Origin: Leptodactylus fallax
Lineage: Eukaryota; Chordata; Amphibia; Anura; Leptodactylidae
Reading direction: 5' to 3'
DNA: 64,000 bases
Assembly: GCA_947044405.1 (NCBI GenBank)
Contig: CAMRHE010000356.1
Coordinates: 1,674,001 to 1,738,000 of the forward strand
Position 1 is the stretch's first letter. The number at the start of each line of letters is the position of its first letter. Under the pieces are notes generated by a model. That model saw nothing but the letters and a program-made list of their open reading frames with translations, was not told where the DNA came from and did no database searches. Position numbers and translations under genes: made by a program. This document shows, in pieces, positions 10,662 through 20,835 of the stretch.

Positions 10662-11401
10662 GTGGCCACCACCACATGTATTGCATGCTTAAGATATAGA
10701 AGATGAACATGTCTTATGAGTCACTGTGACATTCTGGCACCACCTGACAGCCTCTCAGCCAATAGTCAGTAGAAGGTGGACTGGAACACGAGGCATTTCA
10801 GTGGTGGAGGAAGTAGGGGATGGATGTGTTATTCATCACTACATGATACAGAGCATTGAGTGCTGAACAGCTTGCAGTAGACCTAGACAATCTTAGGAGT
10901 AGGAGAATTGCAACACAGTTTAGTCAGATTTAATCAATTACATGCAGATTAGTGATAGAAATCATAGAAATCTTGTTCCCAAACCATCCAAATCCAAAAC
11001 AAAACCAATTTTGAGAGGTTCACCCATCTCTCATCTGGACAGATAGCCCAATGCTGTGCAGTCTTAAGCTGCTTGATCAACTGAGCTCAGTAAAAATAGA
11101 AATATCACTCTTGAGAGATGATCCTAGTAAAGTAAGAAGTCGGGTGAAAGAAGCAGAGGGCAGGCTGAGCAATGTGGAGGATACTAATGCATAGTTGACA
11201 TGAGTTTAAAGACTTGCAGAAGTCAAACTAATGGTGTAGGAAGTCAGTGACCTTCAGAACAACTCAGCACAGAAAAATGTCGGGTTCAACTGAAGTATTG
11301 CAAAAATCAATGGTCTTTATACCGAGCATGTTCTTTTTCATTTTTTTGTTCCTTTTATTGATCAGAGCAATGAAAAAGTCCACTGTAATGTGAACACAGT
11401 C
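10662..11401. other. Unassigned non-coding DNA
   Basis: No recognisable gene or element end. Confidence 0.45.
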
Positions 11402-11615
11402 TTAGGCTACATTCACACAACTCTGTGCATGTGGGGGTCCATAAAAAATTGAACGCCACATAGATGGCATCCGTGTGCTTTCTGTGCTTTCCACAGACCT
11501 TTACACTTTTGCGAACTGGGCACATGGTTCCCACACAGACTTGTGCAAATCACAATCTTGTGCATCGGGTCAGAAAAATGAATCAGTGTGCTATCTGCTA
11601 AATAAAATTAATAGC
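11402..11615. repeat. TTAGGC/TTCACAC-type MITE fragment
   Basis: Begins CTTAGGCTACATTCACACAA, like the other palindromic MITEs in this window. It includes GGGTCAGAAAAATGAATCAGTGTGC, related to 17620-17640 (block GGGTCAGTGTGCTATC). The right-hand end is not evident. Confidence 0.5.
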
Positions 11616-11623
11616 ATACCAAC

Positions 11624-11810
11624 CAGGGGCAGACATATCATTGGTATAATTTGTGTAGCTTCACAAGGGCCCAGTAGGTCAGGGTCCCTAAGGATTACTG
11701 GTAGATTGTTAGACAGACATAAGGGCGGTGCTCTATGCTAAAATGTTAGAAAACAATGGTACCATAACTATTCTTGCACAGGGGCCCTCAGTTATCTGTG
11801 TCTGCCCCTG
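11624..11810. mobile_element. Small hAT-like MITE with degenerate 8-bp target duplication
   Basis: Inverted ends are CAGGGGCAGACATAT and the complement of TGTCTGCCCCTG. The flanks ATACCAAC (11616-11623) and ACACTAAC (11811-11818) match at 6 of 8 positions. This fits hAT insertion followed by decay. The element is 187 bp and non-coding. Confidence 0.75.
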
Positions 11811-11818
11811 ACACTAAC

Positions 11819-13470
11819 CAAAACTATGACTGTGGGCATGTAACAAAAAGGAGTATCTTCTTTCAACATAAATCTTGTTTAAAAAAAAGTGCATAAAATA
11901 TGAGTGCTAGAACCCTGTATTTGTACGTTATTTGTACAGCATTGTGGAATATTTCAGTACTATATACACTGCAAGTTTAGCAGCAATCATATTTAATATA
12001 CAAATATTTCTGCAGTAAACATCTTTCTTATTTTACATTTGATGAAAAACAGTGAAAACTAGATATAGATAACTTTATCTTTATCTGTAATTAATGTTAT
12101 TCATATAAAAACACACTGAGGCAAGATTTGGACATTCCTGAAAGAATAGTATAGAACGTGATCAATGAGACAAAATCTTTCAAGCACCAGTATTTCAGCT
12201 AGACAAAATAAAACAGTAGATAAATGATAAGATGAGCCGTTGAATGTATTTTCTTTCATTCCAGTTAATTAGCTTTATATAGAGAGAGCAGCGTGAGTGG
12301 ATTTGATAGTAACTGTATGGTGAGATTTGATGCACTGTCACATTCAGTTCTGGTATTCTGCAGTGACTGAATGATCATGGTGCGTTATAACATTGCATCG
12401 CAATTAGAGAAAAGTGTCAATTAGGCACACACTGACTTCATTGCGGAAAATGTAATGTCTTCAGGTATAATTAAGGTCAATCTGTTTAGGTCTCTTCTTA
12501 AAGAGAAAAGTTCTGTACTGTACAATCCCCACTGTCTTCTGTGTTCAGCAAGCAAAATCCTGACTCCAACAATGGATAAAAACACATTTCATGAAGCTGA
12601 ATTTATGGTCCTATACATTAAGAGTAGATACTGTATTAGTGTTTCATTTAATGAGGACTACACAATAAAGAGGTGCTAGCAGCTCAAACATAAGGCTTTA
12701 TGCATGGAGGCGTGACATTTTTCTCAAATGGGTCAGTCCACTTAATTCCGTTTACCTGGCTTATTCACAGTGAATAATGGCCATGTGATGGTCGTTTCTA
12801 CAATGAACGTCAGGATGTCGTTTTAAAACCCATGGATGTCTATGGGTCTCTTCACTTGTCTATTTTTATGTCCACCAAAATGGATAAATATAGAGCATGT
12901 TAGATTTTTTTGATGATGGTGAAATGTGTCTGTCAACCCCCCCCCAAAAAAAAAAAAAAAAAAAACACATACAGTATGTGAATAGACCCATAAATTGGTT
13001 TTAAACCAAAATCACATGGGCAATATTCACTGAGGTGGGAATAAGCCCTTAGCCTTTTACAATAGGTTGATCAACAACTAACAACTGTAGACAAGTCACT
13101 TCCAAGTCCAAATAGGTGAATCTTCAATACCACTCATTTTCACTGTGTGTTATTTGATTTTCCTTGATCACAATATAACAGAAAGCAAGATCAAAGGCAT
13201 TAATGATTTAAATAAGACATATTGTGCTGTCATAAAAAGGCAACAATCCTTTTGGCCACAAATGGCCTCTCTCAAGACAGAACAAGAGGAGTAGGCAAGG
13301 CATTTAGCTGGGTCCAGACTGCACTGTATCAGTTTAGCTGCAGAGTGCAAAACATTGGCTAAGGAAACAGAAATGCCTAAGCATATAGTCAGTCTTCCAT
13401 TTTCTAAACTCTTTCCTTCACAATGTAACCTTAATGCAGTGGCCAGACTCATCTTAAAATCCCAATGCCA
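11819..13470. other. Unassigned AT-rich DNA
   Basis: Contains a C-run/A-run at 12938-12965. Possible weak MITE sequence with CCCATGGATGTCTATGGG lies near 12828. Short open frames show no domain. Confidence 0.45.
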
Positions 13471-13479
13471 CTAGTTATT

Positions 13480-14078
13480 CCACTGGTCACCCACCCACTT
13501 CAGAATACATTATAACCTTTTTGCTGTCATACACAAAGCCCTCCACACTGCTGCACTCTCTACATCTCCTCTCTATCAGCCTACTGTAAGAATAGCATCC
13601 TCCATAATCTGAACCTCCAACTCTTATTTCCAAGACTTTCCCTTAGTAACACCAATTCTTTGGAATGCACTACCTTGGACAATAAGACTACTTCCCAACT
13701 TCTAAAGCTTCAAGTACACTCTAAAAATTATTTTTAGACAGGCCTATCACATTCCATAATCTAACATGCCAATGCACTTTGTGTCTGTAGATATGGATTC
13801 TGACTGGTGACCATCTCATACAGGTTTATTCATTTAAGCTACCCTGTATTATAAACCATGGATAGACCATTGTACAAGTACTTTTACCCTTTACCACTTG
13901 TGTCACCCCTTCTTCCTTATAGATTGTATGTTGTGGAAAGCAGGACCTTCACTCCTATTGTGTGAATTGATTTATCGTTGTGTAATGGCTAATTTTTATC
14001 TGCATATGAACCCTATGATTTGTAAAGTGCTGTGTAATATGTTGGAAGTATATAAATAAAAATTATTAGTACTTTTAT
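13480..14078 (+). mobile_element. CR1/L2-like LINE 3' end, old copy
   Basis: Translating the plus strand with frame changes gives traces of the C-terminal end of a LINE ORF2: FAVIHKALHTAAL near 13520 and TPILWNALPW..RLLPNF near 13650, followed by FRQAYH. These are typical of the last residues of CR1/L2-type proteins. The following 3' region has ATTGTATGTTGTGGAAAGCAG, GTAAAGTGCTGTGTAATATG and a terminal AAATAAAAATTATTAG tail. That matches, in opposite orientation, the tails at 52690-52860 and 38620-38690. Several stops and frameshifts show it is long dead. The 5' end is truncated. Confidence 0.65.
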
Positions 14079-15575
14079 TAGTCTAAGATACAGATATACC
14101 CATGTAGTCCTAACCAACCACCGGAGCTATCATATATCTGGAATCCTTAATTTAAACATAAAGGCTAAACCAATGTATCAGCTTATACAACCAATAAGTC
14201 AATGAGTTAAAAATGGTACATTTTCTTGAGAACAGATCCAAGACTGGACTTAATGGTTTGAAGTAAGATGAACCCAAAGGCCACAAGGTAACTTCTTGCA
14301 GAGAATTAAGTAGTAGGGAGTGCAATAGAGGGCAGATTGACGTCAAGATCTGGTGACAAACAAGTCAAGGATGTAGGCTAGTTTTCATATACAAGACTTG
14401 AAAAACCAAGAAAGGCTAAAATAATAGCATTGGTATATCACATTTAATAATGCAGTTACTGGGAGTTAAGTTGCCAATGGCTAAAAACATAAAATATAAT
14501 CAGACACACAAACATATAAAATATATCCAAACTGCACACACGCAGAAACTCAATCATTTATATACAGAGACATAATTTATGATATAGAAAGTCATTAATG
14601 TAAGGAATTTTCAGAAAATCTTTTTCTATGCTGTCATTTCTACAGCAGTATTTTATTTTTGTACTGTATTTAATGTATGAAGATAAGAACATTTTCAAGT
14701 AGCTCTGGGTCTGTTGCATCTGACCTCTCCATCTGTTGGTCCACATGTAATAATCAGCAAAATACATCCACCCACTTCATGAATAGAAATACTGAAACAT
14801 AAAAAGTTAATATCATACTAGAATTCTCTTTATTAATAACACATGTTATACACATATGTTGAAATATGTTGCTCAACAAATATAAAATGCAACAAATATG
14901 AATATCTCATCATATTATTACAACCACACCGTGGTAATGATTGAGACTTCGTAATGAGTTGTAGTCCATCTGCTAAGACTGACACTTTGGCCACACTCTG
15001 ATTCATACACCAGTGCTAGTTTATGGTGTTAGAAAAAAAAACAGAATGCATTATCCATGGATTTCCTGGAAACACCATTCAATGGTTCCATGCAGGCCAC
15101 ACACAAAACTAAGCCTGTGCTTAGGTCTGCCAGAAAGTATCCTGTGGTCAGCATCATTCACACCCACTAAAATGAGACCAGACACAATCTTTTTAATTTT
15201 TTGTTTTTATCTACTTGGATAATATTATTTTACACATACACTTTGGAATGTACTGTAGCATAAAATAGCATATGCATTTACCATATGATGATTCAATTAC
15301 AGCTGGAGAGATAGAAAAAAATAAATAACTCAAAGGTGATAAACTGTATACACATCTGACTAAAGAATGTTACTACGACCATAAAGTACAGAACTGCAGA
15401 AGCAGCCTTGGAAAACAAGTCCTATAACATAACTGTAAATTGCTTATAAATAGAATCAGGGATGCTGGCTGCGTGTTTAAAAAATACCGCCTGCTATGTA
15501 TGTTATTTCCAAAAATAACTAGAAATTAATTATGATAGTAAATCAATAAATACTTGTTAATATCCAATAAATAAG
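14079..15575. other. Unassigned non-coding DNA
   Basis: AT-rich, with no recognisable domain, RNA or repeat end. Confidence 0.45.
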
Positions 15576-15946
15576 TTAGGCCAGGTTCACATCTGTGTTC
15601 AGGGAGTCCGCTTGGGGACCCCCTGAACAGAAACCTATACGCATAAAAACGCAGTTTACCTGGGAAACACGTGGACCCCATAGACGATAATGGGGTCCGT
15701 GTGGTTTCTGCTCGGTTTCTGCATGAAACATGCGGAAACATGTGGAGAGGAAAGTGCTGCTTGCAGCACTTTCCTCTTCGCTTGCTTCGTGCGGAAACCA
15801 AGCAGAAACCACACGGACCCCATTATAATCTATGGAGACCGCGGGTTTCCCAGGTAAACCGCTTTTTATGCGTATAGGTTTCCATTCGGGGGCCCCAAGA
15901 GGACTCCCCGAACAGAAACCCGAACGCAGATGTGAACTGGGCCTAA
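15576..15946. mobile_element. Complete palindromic MITE, 371 bp
   Basis: Ends are TTAGGCCAGGTTCACATCTG and the complement of CAGATGTGAACTGGGCCTAA. The whole element folds back on itself: AAACCTATACGCATAAAAA on the left pairs with its counterpart near 15865, with a centre of GTGCTGCTTGCAGCACTTTC. It is non-coding. It is the best-preserved copy of a family that also occurs at 8821-9000 (fragment) and is related by its ends to 30480-30692. The terminal TTA..TAA is compatible with a Harbinger-type 3-bp target, but this is not proven. Confidence 0.8.
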
Positions 15947-17400
15947 GGAAAAAGAATTATATTGTTCAGTTTCTGTAGATTAATTTTTAGTCTCGTTCTA
16001 TTTTACACCTTTAATTACTCTGTTAATTGGTAATTAATAAATCATAACAACACTTGTTTTCAACTGTGAAGAATATGAGAGAAATGCTGAATAATGTTGT
16101 TTGCAATCTACAGTTCACAAAAAGTTAGTACTTGATGAAATACAGTAGACTTCAAAATTCTATCTGCCACAACTCAAGGGTATAATTTGGTAGCATAGAG
16201 GCCATGTGTCCCAAGAGTTTGAGGTGGGGGGCACCTCTGGCACCAGAAGAAATAGCTACTAAAAAAAAACTATTAATATTATAAGGGGATACTTACCATT
16301 TTGCCAGTACATTTACTTTGAATAGTAGAGGAGGGTGGTGCCGCCACCCGGGGGTTACTGTTTGGTGGTATAGGGAGACCAATCTGGAACATCTACAGTC
16401 ACCACGCGATCATTGTTCTCCATTACTCTCCTTCTGCATATAGGAAGGTTGTTACCGACCAAAACATTGCCACTATTATTGATCTGTTAGTATTCAGAAT
16501 TACAATATCATATATGGTGTTGTTATGTAACCACCTTACAACTACTTATGCGTCCACATTAAAAAGCAACACATGATTCAGCATAAAGGTGTATGCTGTG
16601 ATTCTCTACTACTGTTAATAAAACCAAGCTGTCCAAGGAGAAGCTGAAGAGTATCCATATAGCAAACACTTCTTCCTATGTAAAGTTTCTTTCAAAACAG
16701 AGATCCTTGTAATAAGAGAGTCTGTTGGTAATTCATGCTGTCTGTGGGTCAAGCAGCATGAAACTGCTGACAGGATTCCTTCAATGGTCAAAGTCATGTT
16801 ATCACTTGGTGCAAAAAACAACACCTTAACACCCTCTGGACCACTAGAGCCTGTGCTCATCCAGTAGCCTACAGTGTAGCCTGGACTATGCTCTCTAAAT
16901 GTCATGCAAAAGCACACTATATTATACATGGTGATAACAGACATGAAGTAATTTGCAAATTATTCAGTTCCTACTGAAAACTCCTTGTTCTTGCTGATGG
17001 TTTCTCTTATGTAAATTGAGAGGTCTATGCTACATCTCCCAGCGTCTCTTTGAAACATAAGTTTTCAAAAAGTAGTACAAAATGTTTTGATTGTTGACCA
17101 TGTACATGAGTTAAGTTTGCTTAAAAGTGGATCTTTACTAAATATAACATTAATTAACTGTAGCATCATAAAATATGTAATTAAATGTAAAAAATACAAT
17201 TATTATTATTATTTTTTTTTTTACAAAAATCAACTCCTCCCTTTATCTCCTCCTCTTCTATGGTCAAATTTTGGTTGAAATTGAAACCAAAGTTGTGCAA
17301 ACTCTGTAAAGAATAATTCTATATGTATGTCAGGAGCTCACTCAGTTCCCTCTTCTCACAATCCTGATAGGCGGCATCTAGGGGAATAGAAACACCAGAT
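15947..17400. other. Unassigned non-coding DNA
   Basis: No recognised element. The minus-strand open frame near 16615-16944 has no domain I recognise and looks accidental. Confidence 0.4.
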
Positions 17401-17700
17401 TTAGGCCGGTTGCACATGACCGAGTAGTAGCCACCGACCGTGATTGAACGGCAAGGCCATCGCACGGGAGGCACACGGATGTCATCCGTGTGCCGCCCGT
17501 GCACTAGCCGCGGCTTCTACGGCCCCATCCATTCATTGAATAGGATCTGCAGAAGCACGTCCGCAAAACCGGACAGGAATAGGACCTGTCCTGCGTTTTG
17601 CAGCCCAGGCTGACAGAAATTAATGGGTCAGTGTGCTATCCAGAAAAAAACCCACATAGCACATTGAACTACGCCATGGTTGTCTGCATGGGGCCTTAGT
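17401..17700. mobile_element. TTAGGCC-type palindromic MITE
   Basis: Left end TTAGGCCGGTTGCACATGAC, right end GTCTGCATGGGGCCTTAG. It contains an inner palindrome GGCACACGGATGTCATCCGTG followed by TGCC (17471-17496 region). Non-coding. Confidence 0.65.
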
Positions 17701-17714
17701 AATAGTTATAAGGT

Positions 17715-18060
17715 GTAGAGCTAGACAGGTAGTCTGAAAATATGCCAGATTTATCACAGTATCTGATGTTGGATAATAAATCTGGGCTATCTTTACTCTG
17801 TCTAGTCTATGACTATACCACTTTTTAATTGGCTTACTTTGAGCCAGAACTTTATGACACAATTTTACCGCATTTTTTGTGCCTCGTTGCACATTTACGC
17901 CAAACCCTTTTTTCCGAGAGTCCACACCCACATGTCTAGCGAGTCAAAAAATTTAAGCCCAAATTAGATGTGTCAAAGATGCGTTATTTTGCGCCAAGGG
18001 TGCGCCACGTTCATGTCAGTTTCTAGTTTTAAGCACAATAGTAAATCTGGGCCACTATTT
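17715..18060. repeat. Dispersed repeat with ATTTATC / AAATCTGG ends
   Basis: Blocks such as TATGCCAGATTTATCACAG and TAGTAAATCTGGGCC flank a middle with TTGTGCCTCGTTGCACATTT and GCGCCAAGGGTGCGCC. Related fragments occur at 23818-23930, 51022-51480 and 54472-54694. It is probably an inverted-repeat MITE family; ends are not defined. Confidence 0.5.
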
Positions 18061-18104
18061 ACTCCTCTTTAAGAACCACACAGCCAATGGTGTGTCAATG
18101 GCCA

Positions 18105-18544
18105 TTAAAGGGTTATTCCCATGAACATAGTCTTATCTATATTTTTAGATAATTAAAAGTTAAACATTTTTGCAAATATAAGTAGTTAAAAATTCTGCAG
18201 AGTTGTAAAGGTTTTCTCTAACTATCTTAGTGGTGGCAGTCTGTTGTCTTGATCGGTCGCAAATGGATACGACCACGAAAGCAGAAACTTTCTATGGTCT
18301 GGAACTTGTCAGGTACCTAGCCATGATTTTCTTATTGTAGCTGGGTTATCGGACAGGGACACTTCATGTATCAGAAGATATCCCGGCCACAATAAGGAAA
18401 TCATGGCTGATTTTCTGACCTTAGAAAGGTCCTGCATTCATGGTCGTATCCACTGGCAACCGATCAAGACAACAACTTGTGACCACAAGATATTTAGTGA
18501 AAATTTTTAAAACTCTGCAAATGTTCATGGGAATACCCCTTTAA
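18105..18544. mobile_element. Palindromic TTAA-flanked MITE (piggyBac-like), 440 bp
   Basis: Flanked by TTAA at 18105-18108 and 18541-18544. Terminal repeats are AGGGTTATTCCCATGAACAT and the complement of ATGTTCATGGGAATACCCCT. The internal arms pair over most of the length: TTGATCGGTCGCAAATGGAT on the left, ATCCACTGGCAACCGATCAA on the right, and CCATGATTTTCTTATTG with CAATAAGGAAATCATGG. Non-coding. Confidence 0.85.
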
Positions 18545-19890
18545 CCCCTGTGTTTTCACATGATTATTGCAAAACTGTTTGTTTCAGGCTTAGTGTTCCT
18601 TTAAATAAGGACTATGGAAGGAATAATGGATTTTTTTTAGAATAAATAGTTGTTTTCCATAGTAAAAATGAATGCAGTTTTATCCATTTTATCCAATGTA
18701 TATATTTATACACTTATATTTATATATATGGGTATACATTTTCAATGAAATGAAACGTAATGACATTTATTATATCACATGCTCACTGGCATGGTACAGT
18801 TGTGAACAGGAGGCTGTAATAGCTCACATATGATTATATAACAAGTCGCTCTAAGTGAATCTCATTAAAACAGGACACACTGAACATATGTCAGAAACGT
18901 CAATGAATCAAGATGCTGTGCATACATATTACATCAGCCTGCTATTTGTGGCAATATTACTGATTTAGAAAGGAATTACATGGCATTGCAACAGGATGTG
19001 GCAAAATAGAGAAAGTCTGTCAGATTCTTCATCTTTTTCCTGCTGTCAAAAAACAGCGACTGTCTAACTTGTCATATATGTATATGCAATTGTGATATTC
19101 GTTTTTTTCATATAATGATTGAATAACTATGTGACAATTCATAAAGGTACATATACTCTCATATACTAATAATAATAATGACTGTTCCTGATGACTACAT
19201 TCACTCTAGGACAGGAATAAGGTACCATCATAACCTGAACAGGCCCAACAGAAATCCGCATTACTCTTTCCAGCAATACTGCAGTTTTTAGAGTTATTAC
19301 ATTTCAACCAGAACTAATGTCCTTATTTCCTAATTTTAAATACCAGAATGCTGAGAAAGTGATGGACAGATTAACAGCGGAGACTTTGGCACTGTGCTGC
19401 TTATCAGCCTGGAGGTGATATCTACATGGACATAGAGCATTTCTTAACTTAGTGCTGACACTCTAGTGCCATCTTCAGATTGATCTAATCACTTATGAAA
19501 GCCTACAATGTGACCTAATATATTAGCTAGCACTGCTACTCTCTTTCATAAAAATGGCAGGTTGAGATTGTCATAGTCCCAGCTCACTTCCCTTGCTGAA
19601 TGGTAATAAAATCTATACAGATCTTGTCATGTATATGCCTGATCAAATGATCAAAATCTACATAAAATATTAATTTGTCTTCAGTTTCCAAGTCTCTTCA
19701 CAAGAAAAACTTATTATACAAACTATTAGAAATGTAAAGGACCCACATTAGGATACACACTAAGGATGGGTGAACCGATTTGTTTAAAACCAGATTCAAC
19801 CTGAAATTTTCAAAAGTTTTAGGTTCTCTGTTTTGTGTCAGTGGTTCAGGCTGGTTATGGTGGTGTAAGGTGTGAACATCTGCATTTGGA
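18545..19890. other. Unassigned AT-rich DNA
   Basis: No recognisable gene or repeat end. Short (AAT)n near 19168. Confidence 0.45.
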
Positions 19891-19894
19891 GTCT

Positions 19895-20025
19895 TTCTTC
19901 CACAGCGTTTTGCAGTCACTGCAGTGTGGATGGGATTTTAACGAATCCCATCCACACCTTGCAGAAAAATATGCACAGCAGACACGTTGCAATTTCCAAA
20001 ACCACAACGGTCACCATTTAAAAGA
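19895..20025. repeat. MITE fragment (GTTTTGCAGTC..TGGATGGGATT type)
   Basis: CAGCGTTTTGCAGTCACTGC, GTGGATGGGATTTTAACGAA and CATTGCAG-like blocks match 36797-36880, 23960-24010 and 34640-34700. It is a truncated member of the common palindromic MITE family. Confidence 0.6.
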
Positions 20026-20835
20026 ATGGAGTAGTGTGCATAGTACAACCAGACACCCTGTGGCACACCCACCGATCAGTGTGCCGCAACCCAGATGGAG
20101 GGGACCGGAGGATGGGAGTTGTAGTGGCAGATAATGTGCCACCTACTAGGCCGAGCACAATCAACCAAACACTCCAGCCTCGTTCCTGGGCCGGACACCG
20201 TCGCGGGTGGTCCTACACCATTACCGGATGGTGGTGGTAGTAGTTTCTCCGGGGCACTTCCATTTGTAGAGGGGACCTCTCCTCTCTGAGCCGGTGTGAT
20301 GTTGGTCGGAAGGGCCCTGATGGTAACGCAGGCACGCTTTAGGGGACCAGAGTTGCAGTAAACCAGGTAACAGTTTATTTTAGCAACTGGAACAGAAGTA
20401 ACGGCAGCTTCCAAATGGGGGTAGTAGTACAACACTGTCCAATCCCCCAGCCTTGGTGTCTTGGTGTTAGGAGGGTGCCCAGGGATGATACTCTTGTGCA
20501 TCTCCCAGTTGAGGATGCTGGGGATAGTGATGCAGGGAGACCTGACAGGGGTCCAGTTAACCTGTAGACTAGGCCTGAAATCGTTCCTCCTGTTAGGGTC
20601 CTCTCCTGTTCCTCCTGGCACGGAACAGATAACATCCAATACTGCAGACAACAGCAACTCCCTACACAAGGCTGTCCCTAGTAGAGCCTGGGGCAAAAAA
20701 TAATCCTCCTTGATGCTGTAAGGCAAGCCATTGGGCCTCAGTCCAGAAGCTGGGTGCAGGGATGCTCTGCACTCTGTACTGCACATTCTCAACACTCTGA
20801 ACACTGAGGACCAATGGTCGCCGTAGAGACTAGAG

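Noticed and set aside
20076..20804. 242-residue minus-strand frame
   Set aside because: No recognisable domain. It lies in a candidate LTR-like sequence and is cut by the hAT at its upstream side. Kept only as a note under that feature.
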